Assembly (NCBI RefSeq): GCF_013178945.1 | Contig: NZ_JABFDM010000007.1 | Span: forward strand, 310,001-374,000 | From: Bradyrhizobium aeschynomenes | GTDB lineage: Bacteria; Pseudomonadota; Alphaproteobacteria; Rhizobiales; Xanthobacteraceae | Direction: 5' to 3' | DNA length: 64,000 nucleotides | Shown here: piece by piece, positions 26,515 to 35,444 of the stretch | Position numbering within the stretch: position 1 is the stretch's first letter | Layout of the letters: every line of letters begins with the position of its first letter | Notes under the pieces: model-generated | Databases searched by the model: none | Seen by the model: only the letters and a program-made list of their open reading frames with translations | What the model was told of the DNA's origin: nothing | Program-made: the position numbers and the translations under genes

Positions 26515-27462
26515 TTAGTCTCGCTGGGCTGGCGCGGCAGTCGCGGGCAGGTATTGTGCCTCCGCACGGGCCAGCTCGTCGTAGTGGAACAGCGAGAAGA
26601 CCTCCTCGAGGGTTGCGACCTCAGCCTCGATCCCGGCGATGCTCTGCTCGGTGATGATGCGCTCGCAGACATTGCGCATCGCACTCGTCGCGGCGCGCAT
26701 CGAATGATTGGCCCAGATCACGGTCGAGATGCCGGCAGCGCGAAAGGCGGAAGCTGGGGTCCGATAATATTTGGTCGGGACGATCACGACAGGGAGGCGG
26801 TTCTGCCAGCCATTGGTGAAGGCGAAGATCTCATCCGCCGTGCTCTTCCTGGAGTGAATGAGAATGGCGTCCGCTCCGGCGTCCGCATAGGCGTGGGCGC
26901 GGTGAAGGGCCTCGTCCATGCCATGGCCGGAGATCAGGGCCTCGATGCGGGCGACGAGCACGAGGCCGTCTCCAACCGCGTCCTTCACGGCACGAAGACG
27001 CCCGGAGAATTCATTGGCATCGGCGAGCGGATGACGGTCGCCGACGAACGAATTCATCTTCGGAAACTGCTTGTCTTCCAAGGCGACGCCGGCGGCGCCC
27101 CGCTGACGGAGCTTGTGGGCCAGAATCCGCGCATTGTTGAAATTGCCGAAGCCGCTGTCGCCGTCGACGAGCACCGGAAGGTCGGTCGAATCGACCATGC
27201 GTTCGACGACGTCGATGAGTTGGGTCCAGGACGCCTCGCTTGCGTCGCGGTAGCCGAGAGAGGAGGCGATCGATAGACCGGAAGCCCACAGGCCCTTGAA
27301 GCCGGCGCGCTCGGCGACCGCGCTTGAGAGCCCGTCATGGGCCTCCATCAGAAAGCTCAGATCTTGATTGCAGCAGATCTGCTCGCGGAGCGCTGCGGCG
27401 CGAGTGGCGGCTTCCGGACGATGATCTGCAGCGTGACGTAGAGGTTGCGGTCGCGTGAGCAT
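26515..27462 (-). CDS. pepM: Phosphoenolpyruvate phosphomutase (PEP mutase)
   Basis: 315 residues of the isocitrate lyase/PEP mutase superfamily, converting PEP to phosphonopyruvate, the C-P bond-forming entry to nearly all biological phosphonates. The diagnostic PepM motif EDKQFPKMNS is at 129-138; GDSGFGNFNNAR (101-112) carries the Mg-binding aspartates; AGFKGLWASGLSIASSLGYRDASEASW, GADAILIHSRK and VVIVPTKYYRTP follow PepM rather than isocitrate lyase or phosphonopyruvate hydrolase. First gene of the operon; the ATG at 27462 has AGGGAGA upstream. Confidence 0.93.
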   Translation of the reverse strand: MLTRPQPLRHAADHRPEAATRAAALREQICCNQDLSFLMEAHDGLSSAVAERAGFKGLWASGLSIASSLGYRDASEASWTQLIDVVERMVDSTDLPVLVDGDSGFGNFNNARILAHKLRQRGAAGVALEDKQFPKMNSFVGDRHPLADANEFSGRLRAVKDAVGDGLVLVARIEALISGHGMDEALHRAHAYADAGADAILIHSRKSTADEIFAFTNGWQNRLPVVIVPTKYYRTPASAFRAAGISTVIWANHSMRAATSAMRNVCERIITEQSIAGIEAEVATLEEVFSLFHYDELARAEAQYLPATAAPAQRD

Positions 27463-27804
27463 GCAAGGTCTCCCTTCCCTATCGGGGTGCCATCCCTGGA
27501 GGCGTTTTCATCAACCACTAGTTGACAGTTTTGCGATGCTGAGATCAATTACTAACTCTGGTAGTCACACTGTTGCAGAGGCGCCTGCAGGGAGCGAGGG
27601 GAGGCGATCCCGGCCGAGAGCGATCGCGCCCAGCGCAGATCAGGCCAGGCTCAATGGCGCCACCGGGGCCGCCGCCTTGCCGGGCGCGCGCGTGGCGGAG
27701 GGATGGCGGTCGCTACCTGAGCTTGTAGTAGCGGCGCGGATCGATATGCGTTCAACTGCTCGCTTCGCCGGCACCCGGGTCAGCCGTCTGGCGGATCTGA
27801 GCCA
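27463..27804. promoter_or_regulatory. Divergent intergenic region upstream of pepM, with a dyad
   Basis: About 340 bases between pepM (minus) and the PAS-like gene (plus). A 15-base dyad TCAACCACTAGTTGA lies at 27511-27525, about 50 bases upstream of the pepM start, where an operator would sit. A TTGACA at 27522-27527 is on the plus strand. An open frame at 27455-27808 shows no recognisable protein and I do not call it. Confidence 0.35.
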
Positions 27805-28725
27805 ATGATCGAAACATCAATCGGTGCGAGCGAAGCCGGCGGACGGCTTGTTCGCATTCAAGCTGGCATGGATCCGATGACAACCATCCTTTTGGACGAT
27901 CATGGGCGGGCTTGGGATGCTCATTCGCCCGTGTTGCGGAGATTTCTGCAATGCCCGGTGTCAGATTTCGACTTCTCGTCCTATGTGGTCGACAATCTGG
28001 GATTTGTCGCCGTCACCATGATTGACGGCCGGTCGGCCCGGATCCGGTTCAGGCCGAGGACCGCCTGCGGGATCAGCATCGCTTCGGCACTCTACTTGAT
28101 CGCGGATAGGGCCGTGGAGCGGATCATCGTTGTGAGCGCAGGAGATGACGTGGTCGATCACATCTTCCCAAGGGCCAGCCAAGCAATGGCCTATATCGAG
28201 GATCAGGTCGCGCGAGCTCGCCAGCATCTGTCGCCAACGTTCAGAAGCCGTGAGTTGCCGATCACGGCGCTTGCCAAGGAGGCAGAGCCCCTTGCGGTGC
28301 TGTTCACGCGATGGCTGGAATGTGATCAGACCCGCGACAATGGCGAACTGAAAGGCCTTCTCGATCTGCAGTCACTGCAACGCTTCGTCATCATCGAGCC
28401 TGTCGATGGCCGGCTTATCTTCGCTGAGATCGGCTCCGGATTTGAAAGCTTTGGCAGAACCTGGCAACGGCATGCGCCGGGATTGCCGCTCGAGGAGCAG
28501 CCGGACTATCACTACGGCCAATGGGTCCGTGGCGTCTACGATCATGTACTTCATACGGGGAAGCCGCTGTTCGACGACGTTGATGCGGTCATCCGGCGCC
28601 CGCATCGAGATGACAGGTTGCGGGTGCATTACAGGCGCCTCATCCTTCCCTGCGGTTCCATCGGTTCCAAGCCGGCTCGTCTCGTCGGTGCGTCGCTCGT
28701 TGAGAACATCGCATCAACCATCTGA
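27805..28725 (+). CDS. PAS-fold-like hypothetical protein
   Basis: 306-residue soluble protein, family not firmly recognised. The C-terminal third (SLQRFVIIEPVDGRLIFAEIGSGFESFGRTW, then GQWVRGVYDHVLHTGKPLFDDVDAVI and YRRLILPCG...LVGASLV) has the pattern of rhizobial PAS-like sensor proteins, in which a ligand pocket is followed by a conserved YRRLILPC strand. The N-terminal half is unrecognised and lacks an HTH or kinase. It is divergent from pepM and could sense a signal for that operon; no output domain is visible. Internal ATGs near 27868 and 27877 are alternative starts. Confidence 0.6.
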   Translation: MIETSIGASEAGGRLVRIQAGMDPMTTILLDDHGRAWDAHSPVLRRFLQCPVSDFDFSSYVVDNLGFVAVTMIDGRSARIRFRPRTACGISIASALYLIADRAVERIIVVSAGDDVVDHIFPRASQAMAYIEDQVARARQHLSPTFRSRELPITALAKEAEPLAVLFTRWLECDQTRDNGELKGLLDLQSLQRFVIIEPVDGRLIFAEIGSGFESFGRTWQRHAPGLPLEEQPDYHYGQWVRGVYDHVLHTGKPLFDDVDAVIRRPHRDDRLRVHYRRLILPCGSIGSKPARLVGASLVENIASTI

Positions 28726-29455
28726 CGACCGGCGCGATGCAGCGCAAGTGATGGTTGATGAGCCTTCATGGCAAATGGTTGAGTGCCATCAGCAAGCTTT
28801 CCGGCTGTTGGGCGGCTTGCTCTCGATGGGCCAGCCGTCCGCAACCTGGGAATTCGTGGTTTGGTCCGCGGCAATTCGGCACGGCAATTCAGGCGCGATA
28901 GTCACAGCCCTCTGCACAACCGGCGCCTTTGATTGCGCCGCCCCAGATTCTGATACGGACGGCACTTGCGGGTTGCCCATCACAGCTTGGGTGGGAACCA
29001 AGAGGCATTTGGCTACTCGCGTAAAACGGGTGGTGACGACAATGGCATTGCGGACGCCGGACGAGCCTTCTGAGGCAGCGACATCGCGCAGCCGGAGGCC
29101 ACCAATCTCGGTAGCTCGCCAAGGGCAAGCTAACGTGGCATGAGTGGGTCAGGCTGGCCGTATCTTCCTCTTTCGTCTCGGCCCATCGCTCGGAAAGAGC
29201 CGGCGGCAAAGACAACGCCGCTTCTGGCGCTCGCTATGTGAGTTTCTCCACGTTGAACCGTGACGGAGCTGTGGCAGTCCGGGACCTATTGATTACGGCC
29301 TGAAACAGATATTGTATTGATGTTAATACGACTGGGCGATATCGTCTCACGTCGAGAAGGAGAGGCGACGGCGTCGGCTGGGTGCACGTCGATCCTTTGC
29401 AACCGACCGGCTGTCGGCGACCTTCCACCGACCGTTTTCGGTCTGGAGTTCGGTG
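28726..29455. other. 730-base region without a recognisable gene
   Basis: Short overlapping frames on both strands, none with a domain, signal peptide or family pattern I know. Base composition looks lower in GC than the backbone right of 41.6 kb. Probably decayed island DNA. Confidence 0.4.
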
Positions 29456-29905
29456 ATGTCTCTTGATGAAACCCTGCGAATTTTGGCAAGCGTCGAGCCA
29501 AGTGGCCTGATGCTCGATGAGCAAGCCGTCGAAAGCAATCCCGATGCCGTGCTGGTTGCCCTTGGCCGCAGCTTTGAAGCGCTCTCCGCAGAACTCGCAA
29601 CTCTCCAGCAGCAAGATGTGGAATCAGCTGTAGCCTCCTGCGATGCAAAATCGCAGATGGCGGCCGCGGCCGCGGCCAGCGTCGACCGCATCGAAGCGGT
29701 CTTGAGCTCCCTTGATCCGATTGAGAGGGCCATCATGGCGATACCGGCCAAGACGGTGGTCGGTCTGGGGGTAAAGGCACGACATGCTGCGTATGTGCTC
29801 TCGAATTACTGGACGGACGTCCCCGAGCGGCTCGACTGGGATGCCCGAACAGTGCGGCATCTGATCGAATCCGCTTGTTCAGTGGCCGGTGTCGATCTGA
29901 GCTAG
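29456..29905 (+). CDS. Conserved hypothetical protein (rhizobial)
   Basis: 149-residue soluble protein, helical, with an alanine-rich central helix (SQMAAAAAASVDRIEAVLSSLDPIERAIMAIPAKTVVGLGVKARHAAYVLSNY) that matches a pattern I recall in many small Bradyrhizobium hypotheticals: helices ending in IPAKTxxGLxVKARxAA. The ATG at 29456 is supported by GGAG seven bases upstream. No catalytic motif; function unknown. The segment is often seen near mobile-element genes, which fits the accessory setting. Confidence 0.6.
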   Translation: MSLDETLRILASVEPSGLMLDEQAVESNPDAVLVALGRSFEALSAELATLQQQDVESAVASCDAKSQMAAAAAASVDRIEAVLSSLDPIERAIMAIPAKTVVGLGVKARHAAYVLSNYWTDVPERLDWDARTVRHLIESACSVAGVDLS

Positions 29906-30024
29906 GGTCTTTGCTGCGGGCCTCCTTCGTCATGGAGCGCTGCGATGGCCTTTGGCGATTGCCTGCGTCGGCGCTCTCGCCCCGACTGGACGGCCATATA
30001 GATCGGCCGCGAAGCTCGTAAGCC

Positions 30025-30810
30025 TCAGCAGCGCTGCGCAATAAGAACCTGCGATTCAATCACTTCGACGACGCCGCCGGCGGTTGCGAATGGCGACATC
30101 TCCGTCGTCAATTCCTGCGCGAGCTGACCTGAGAGCGCGCCCAGCTGTTCAGGCGAGGAGGTCGACATCGAGAGTGCGCGATCGATGAGACGAGCGACAG
30201 GCACAAGACGCTGCTCAATGACGCCAATTCTGGTGAGCTGGCTAAACCGCGACTCAAGCAGAATCGTTTCATGGCGTAAGAGCTCGGGCGCGAAGCCGAC
30301 ACTTCTGTTGGTGAAGCGATCGACCACCGCCGAGTAGCGCTTGTACCAGGCGTTCTGCGGGACATCGGGACGTACGTCATTGAAAAGCATGACCGCGCCG
30401 TCCTCCTCGATCAAGGGGTCGAGCTTCCGTAGCGTATCGGCTCGGTCCATCCAATGGAAGGCGCGCCCGATCGCCACCGCGCGAAAGCGGCCGAGCTGCG
30501 GGCTGAGGTCGAACGAGCTGCCTTCGACCAATTCGATCTCAACGGCCGCCGCGTTGGCGATTGCCCGAGCAGCCTCCAGCATCGCAGGTTCCGGGTCTAT
30601 TCCGAGGACGCTGCCGACCAGCGGCGCAAATGCGATCCCGAGCCACCCTGGTCCACAGCCAAGATCCATCAATCGATGGTTCTTGGTCAGACGAAGGTGA
30701 TCCGCCACGACTTGGATGAGCGCGGGCGCGTAGTTTGGTCGACCGGCCACGTAGTGAGGGACCGTTGATTGAAAGCTTGGGAATGAAGGGGAAATTGGTT
30801 CGGGCGTCAT
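30025..30810 (-). CDS. Class I SAM-dependent methyltransferase
   Basis: 261 residues, Methyltransf_11 type. SAM motif I LMDLGCGPGWLGIAFAPL (about residues 47-64), acidic motif II VLGIDPEPAML, motif IV region FRAVAIGRAFHWMD and post-motif EDGAVMLFNDVRP. The AFHWMD signature is shared with TAM/methyltransferase-domain proteins of unknown substrate. It stands alone between unrelated genes. A decayed copy of a related enzyme lies at about 33.65-33.99 kb. Confidence 0.82.
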   Translation of the reverse strand: MTPEPISPSFPSFQSTVPHYVAGRPNYAPALIQVVADHLRLTKNHRLMDLGCGPGWLGIAFAPLVGSVLGIDPEPAMLEAARAIANAAAVEIELVEGSSFDLSPQLGRFRAVAIGRAFHWMDRADTLRKLDPLIEEDGAVMLFNDVRPDVPQNAWYKRYSAVVDRFTNRSVGFAPELLRHETILLESRFSQLTRIGVIEQRLVPVARLIDRALSMSTSSPEQLGALSGQLAQELTTEMSPFATAGGVVEVIESQVLIAQRC

Positions 30811-30974
30811 CTGTATCGTTCAGGCGGCGTGTTGAGCCTCAGTCCGGAGGCCTTCCGGTGTGGGCCGGTCTGCTCACGGGGGGCCCGATGAGATTGAACG
30901 CGCTTCTCCTTGACGCCCCCGAGATGTCGGATCGAGACGGATCGGGCTGAAGAGCTGGCGCGCCCTGCAACGGG

Positions 30975-31817
30975 CTAGAAATCCTTCAACGGCATACGAA
31001 GCTCGTAGGTTGCAGGCGGAGCCAGCAGCTCGAAGTGCTGGATTGGCTGTCCGGCACTGTCGAAGTGGATACGAACGACCTTCAAGAGCGGTGCTCCTAT
31101 CGCGACATTGAGGCGTGCTGCGACGATGGGGTCGGCCGCAGCTGCCGTCACAATCTGCTCGCCCGAGCCGAAGGTTATGCCGAAGCGCTGCAGGATCGCG
31201 TACAGCGAGCCTCCCTCCATGTCCTCAGGACCGAATTGACGGCCGATCACTTCCGGAATGTAGGTCGTAACCTGCATGATTGGCCAGTCATTCATGTAGC
31301 GAATGCGAACTGCTCGTTGGAAAAGGTCGTCTGCCTCGGCTTGGAAGTGCTCACGAACGTGGCGAGGCGCGGGCTTGAATTCGAATTCGACGACGTGGGC
31401 TCGCGTTGTGCGCACAATCTCCCGGTTGCGGGCAGCGAGGTCCATCATGGGTACGGTGAGAGGCTCTGGCTTCGAGAGCTCCCGAACGAACGTGCCGATG
31501 CCCTGGCGGCGTTCGATCAGACCGAGTTCATCGAGAGTGTCCAGCGCTGCCCGAACGGTCACGCGCGAGACGCCGAAGAGCGCAGCCAGATCCGCCTCCG
31601 CCGGCAAGACTTCTCCCGGTGCATAGCGGCGTTCTGCGATTTCATCCTGCAGAACCAGGAACACCTGATGATGAAGCGGAATATCGCGCCGGCGTCTTGC
31701 AAGGATCGCGGGCGGTCCTTTTTGGCGCTCGGGCTGTTCTGTCGGACGCGCCTTACGCGCCGTTTTCTCGGCGACAGAAGCAGAAGAGTCCAAATGCCGC
31801 GGAACTCGGGGCGCCAC
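30975..31817 (-). CDS. GntR-family transcriptional regulator, HutC/FarR subfamily
   Basis: 280 residues. A basic, disordered N-terminus of about 40 residues precedes the winged helix (PLHHQVFLVLQDEIAERRYAPGEVLPAEADLAALFGVSRVTVRAALDTLDELGLIERRQGIGTFV, about 47-111), followed by a UTRA ligand domain (about 130-275: DDLFQRAVRIRYMNDWPIMQVTTYIPE... HFELLAPPATYELRM). The start is a GTG at 31817; no ATG is available in the N-terminal part. It is transcribed 60 bases after the binding-protein gene. HutC/PhnF-type regulators often control histidine, sugar or phosphonate uptake, so it may govern the adjacent transport genes. Confidence 0.88.
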   Translation of the reverse strand: MAPRVPRHLDSSASVAEKTARKARPTEQPERQKGPPAILARRRRDIPLHHQVFLVLQDEIAERRYAPGEVLPAEADLAALFGVSRVTVRAALDTLDELGLIERRQGIGTFVRELSKPEPLTVPMMDLAARNREIVRTTRAHVVEFEFKPAPRHVREHFQAEADDLFQRAVRIRYMNDWPIMQVTTYIPEVIGRQFGPEDMEGGSLYAILQRFGITFGSGEQIVTAAAADPIVAARLNVAIGAPLLKVVRIHFDSAGQPIQHFELLAPPATYELRMPLKDF

Positions 31818-31877
31818 AACCTAGCCTCGATCCCACAGTGCCGCGGGCATGTTCATCGGTTCGAACTCTCCGAGGTG

Positions 31878-32912
31878 CTATTTCGATGCTAGCGTCTGGA
31901 GGGCCTTTTCGACGAATCTGTTCGTAAATGTCTCGGCGAGATCGACCTTCGCGCCACGCAATTGTGGGTCAACGGTTGACAAGACCTGGAATGCGGTGCT
32001 CGCGCCGTCGGCGCTGAACCGGCCATCGGGGGAAAACATGTCTCGTGTGCCCCGGATGGAGGCGATGAAGATGTTTCGATCGGGTTTGGCCCACTCCTCC
32101 GGAAGCGCATCGGCAATCTCGTCGACGGATGCGCGATCAATCCACTGCAGCGCCCGCACCATCGCGAGAGCAAAGGCCTGGATTGTCTCGGGATTGCGTT
32201 CGATGAAGTCTGATCGTACGTAGATCGTGCCTGACGGATAGAGGCCGCCGAAAATTCCGATCGTGCCTGCGTTGGTGCGAGTGTCCGCAACCAGTTTGAC
32301 GTCACCTGCGGCTGTCAGTGTCGTAAGCGCCGGCTCTCCCGTGACGACCGCATCAACGGCGCCGTTGCGGATCGCTGCTACGGCACCTGTGCCACCTCCG
32401 ACACTGATGAACGAAATGTCGGTCGGGGAGACGCCAGCTCGCAAAGCGATGTACTCCACCATGAACTGCGTTTGGGATCCCAGCGCCGTGACCCCAATCT
32501 TCATGCCTCTGAGGCTGCTTGGGTCGCGATATTCCGCAGCCTTCTCCTTTCGCAGAGCGAGCGCGAACGTCGGATGCCTGCCAAACAGCACAACCCCAAC
32601 GATCTTCTGCCCCTTGGCCTGCATCTGAATCGTGTGGTCGAATGCGCCGGCGGTCAGTTCAGCGCTTCCTGCCACGAGAGCTTGGAGCGCCTTGGATCCG
32701 CCGCTCACGTCAAGAAGCTCCGGGTCGAGGCCTGCGTCCTTGAAGAAGCCAAGGCGCTCGGCAAGCGTCACCGGCGCGTATTGTAGAAAAGCCTTTCCGC
32801 CGATCGTGACTCTGACTCTGGATGTCTCGACGGGGTTGCCCGCTCGGGCCACTTTCGCCGAGCCACACAACGCCAATAGCGGAAGCCCGAGAAAACTACG
32901 TCGCTCTAACAC
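31878..32912 (-). CDS. Orphan ABC substrate-binding protein, NitT/TauT (SsuA) family
   Basis: 344 residues from the chosen GTG. The N-terminus is VLERRSFLGLPLLALCGSAKVARA, with a twin-arginine-like RRSFL motif, so export through Tat is possible. The mature part shows the NMT1/THI5 or SsuA fold: YAPVTLAERLGFFKDAGLDPELLDVSGGSKALQALVAGSAELTAG, SLRGMKIGVTALGSQTQFMVEYIALRAGV and GAVDAVVTGEPA. A GTG at 32969 would lengthen it by 19 residues. No permease or ATPase follows, so it must use a transporter elsewhere, or its partners were lost. Substrates of the family include sulfonates, nitrate, thiamine precursors and aromatics. Confidence 0.8.
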   Translation of the reverse strand: MLERRSFLGLPLLALCGSAKVARAGNPVETSRVRVTIGGKAFLQYAPVTLAERLGFFKDAGLDPELLDVSGGSKALQALVAGSAELTAGAFDHTIQMQAKGQKIVGVVLFGRHPTFALALRKEKAAEYRDPSSLRGMKIGVTALGSQTQFMVEYIALRAGVSPTDISFISVGGGTGAVAAIRNGAVDAVVTGEPALTTLTAAGDVKLVADTRTNAGTIGIFGGLYPSGTIYVRSDFIERNPETIQAFALAMVRALQWIDRASVDEIADALPEEWAKPDRNIFIASIRGTRDMFSPDGRFSADGASTAFQVLSTVDPQLRGAKVDLAETFTNRFVEKALQTLASK

Positions 32913-32969
32913 TGGCCGGGTCTCGCGAGCGTTGGGAAGGAACGTGTGCCGGTAGTGAAAATTTCTCAC

Positions 32970-33640
32970 GATCCGATCACATTCGAATCATACGAACGAT
33001 CGTCCGCACGAGCAAGGCAAAAGCTCGCCGAGGTTGCACAAGTCATGTGCACGCCAAACGTTCATGACGGAAGATTGCGACCAAAAATTGTCGAAAGTAG
33101 CTGACGAGCATCGAATATGACCGAAGAGTCGGTCACGTGTTTGCGCTGATCGAGTCGACGCGCGAAGATGATTTGGTAGCGTTCGCAACTTGCAAAGCAC
33201 GCGTGTCAGATATGCAAATCGCGCAGATGCGCAGAGCGGAAGCGGCCAGGGAATATAATCGGCCAGCGCGGCGTCGCCGCAGGCGACGAGATAGGTTTAG
33301 AAAGCAACCTCTCTGTATGCCGGCCATGTCGATCGAAGCCGTGTCTTCGCGGTGCACTTGCGGCCACGAGTCCTGCCGTCGTTGCTCTCTCCTCGGTTGA
33401 GCGGCAAGGTCCTGATCCGCGGACCGGAAAACAAGGGGAAGTGTGGGAGCCTTTCTGAAGCAAGGCGATCGAAATCGCGCTGTATTGCTCTCTCCACAGG
33501 AAGGTTTGAGAAGCCTCGCCCCGCTTTGCAGGACCATACGCGAAAGCTCGGGGGGCCTTGCCGATGTCTATAGCGCCAGCCGGCCGACTTAGCCGCCTGG
33601 CGTTCTCGCTGCCGTCGCCCATGCTACAGCCGCTGGTGAT
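32970..33640. other. Region without a recognisable intact gene
   Basis: Many short overlapping frames on both strands but no family pattern. It lies between the orphan binding protein and the methyltransferase remnant. The lack of any long frame in normally gene-dense DNA suggests degraded sequence. Confidence 0.4.
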
Positions 33641-33649
33641 GTTCCGGCA

Positions 33650-33995
33650 GGCTGTCTCGATGTCGGCGCAGAGACCGGACTCTCGAGGCGTGCACTCATC
33701 GATGCTCTTCCGAACTGGGGCGTGCAGGCCGTCGAGCCCAACCTTGACTTGGCTGTACGGGCGCCGCAGCGAGACTCGATGTCGTCATCGCGCCCGCTGC
33801 GGTCCTGCCGCTCGAGCCAAACTCCGTGGACTTGGCGACCGTTGCGCAGGCATTCCATTGGCTCGACAGGCCCTGCGCCTTCTTCGTCCAGCGTACCGCG
33901 TCTCGTTGCAGAACGAGGTGCTCGCCGTCATCAACAACAACGGCCGGACGGGAGAGGTCGAGGGCTCATGGCAGTCCAGGACTTTGTCGATCCCG
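33650..33995 (+). pseudogene. Degenerate SAM-dependent methyltransferase fragment
   Basis: Pieces of a Methyltransf_11-type protein in three successive frames. From 33656 the frame reads LDVGAETGLSRRALIDALPNWGVQAVEPNLDLAVRAP, a SAM motif I with an acidic strand. From about 33826 another frame reads DLATVAQAFHWLDRPCAFF, the AFHWLD motif. From about 33900 a third reads RVSLQNEVLAVINNNGRTGEVEG. The order is right for one ancestral gene, so at least two frameshifts are present and the start and C-terminus are gone. It resembles the intact methyltransferase at 30025-30810 in type only. Confidence 0.55.
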
Positions 33996-34166
33996 CGAAC
34001 AAGGGCTTGTTCGCGACACTCTCGGGATCTTGATGTCGCTGCTGAGATCGAGGCCTCCGGCAGCTGCCAGCTTCGCAACACCAGTCGGCAATGCATGTCA
34101 TCGCCCGGTCACTGAATCTGTCTAGGCAGATTTGCGTGAGTGTAGCGAGCACACAAGGCGACTACC

Positions 34167-35444
34167 ATGCCAGTGATCAGCCGTCGAACTGCGCTGCTCG
34201 GATCGCTGGCCGCAACGCTTCCGTCTCCGCCTGTTCATGCCCGTGAGGATCTCACGCTCGACGTGATGTTCCCGTTTCCGGTAGGCAACAACCGTGAAAT
34301 CCACGTTGGGCTGGCCGACCGCTTCATGCGCATCAATCCGGAGATAAAGATAAAATTACGCAATCCCGCGCAGAACTACGAAGAGATGTCTCAGCAGGTC
34401 CTGCGGGCGGCATTGATCGGTCAGCTGCCCGATCTGAGCTTTCACGGGTTGAATTTGTTACGCCTGCTGGTCGAGCGAGACCTCGCCCAACCCCTTGCGG
34501 AACGGATCTCGGCAGCTGGCGGTGCTGACCTGCTGGGTTACGCGCCGGCGGTTCTCGACATCGTTCGCCAGCGTGGCGACATCTACGGCATTCCGTTTTT
34601 CATCTCGACTCCCGTTCTTTACGTCAACGAAGCTCTGGTGCGCGAGGTCGACGGAGACCCTTCGCTGCTGCCGCCTGACTGGTCGGGCCTCGTTGCGCTC
34701 GGTCAGAAGATTAATGCGACCAGCGCCAATCGCACGGGATTCTACTTTCAATGGGATGTCACAGGAAATTGGATGTGGCAGGCCATGCTCTTCAGCCGTG
34801 GGGGCCGCATCCTGTCCGACGACGAGAGGGCGGCTGCATTCGACAGCCCTGAAGGACTCTGGGCGCTGGAGCAGCTCGAGGCATTCGCCAGGAGCGGCAT
34901 GCCGAACCTGAAATCCGCGCAGGCCCGGCCTGCGCTTGCTGCGGGAACGATCGGCATCTTGGCCGATTCCAGCTCGAACATCGCCTATGCCGAGCAGCAG
35001 ATCGCGGGTAGATTCCCTCTGCGAGTCGCGCCGTTTCCGCTCGTGAGCCCCAACGGGAAGGTCCCTGCCGGCGGCGCGCTTGGCGTGATCCATGCAAAAG
35101 ATCCGCGCCGGGCTGACGCTGCGTGGAAATATCTTCAGTTCTGCACCAGCCCGGAAAGTCAGGCGTTCATGGCCCGTCTCACGGGGTACATGCCGAGCAA
35201 CGCCAAGTCGATCACAGACCCGGCTCTGCTCGGCGCCTACTACCAGCAGGCCCGCAATCAGAAGGTCAGCGTCGACCAGCTTCCGGTCATGACGGGCTGG
35301 TACGCCTTCCCCGGAGCCAACGCGGTGCGGATCATCGAAACCATCCGCAATCATCTCGAGGCTGTCGTTACCGGCCGCCAAGGCGCCAGCCAAACGCTGA
35401 AGCAGATGGCGGCCGACGTTAACCGCCTAATCGAGGCGGCGTGA
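34167..35444 (+). CDS. Extracellular solute-binding protein, family 1 (UgpB/MalE-like)
   Basis: 425 residues. The N-terminus MPVISRRTALLGSLAATLPSPPVHA is a Tat-like signal (SRRTALLG). The mature protein has the family-1 fold: EDLTLDVMFPFPVG, RFMRINPEIKIKLRNPAQNYEEMSQQVLRAALIGQLPDLSF, GIPFFISTPVLYVNEALV, DWSGLVALGQKI and GGALGVIHAKDPRRADAAWKYLQFCTSPESQAFMARLTGYMPSN, typical of UgpB-like glycerol-3-phosphate/sugar binding proteins. First gene of a five-gene transport operon; its stop overlaps the next ATG (TGATG). Confidence 0.9.
   Translation: MPVISRRTALLGSLAATLPSPPVHAREDLTLDVMFPFPVGNNREIHVGLADRFMRINPEIKIKLRNPAQNYEEMSQQVLRAALIGQLPDLSFHGLNLLRLLVERDLAQPLAERISAAGGADLLGYAPAVLDIVRQRGDIYGIPFFISTPVLYVNEALVREVDGDPSLLPPDWSGLVALGQKINATSANRTGFYFQWDVTGNWMWQAMLFSRGGRILSDDERAAAFDSPEGLWALEQLEAFARSGMPNLKSAQARPALAAGTIGILADSSSNIAYAEQQIAGRFPLRVAPFPLVSPNGKVPAGGALGVIHAKDPRRADAAWKYLQFCTSPESQAFMARLTGYMPSNAKSITDPALLGAYYQQARNQKVSVDQLPVMTGWYAFPGANAVRIIETIRNHLEAVVTGRQGASQTLKQMAADVNRLIEAA

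Noticed and set aside
27455..27808. 117-codon plus-strand frame upstream of the PAS-like gene
   Set aside because: No domain or convincing ribosome-binding site; it overlaps the pepM 5' end and probable promoter region.
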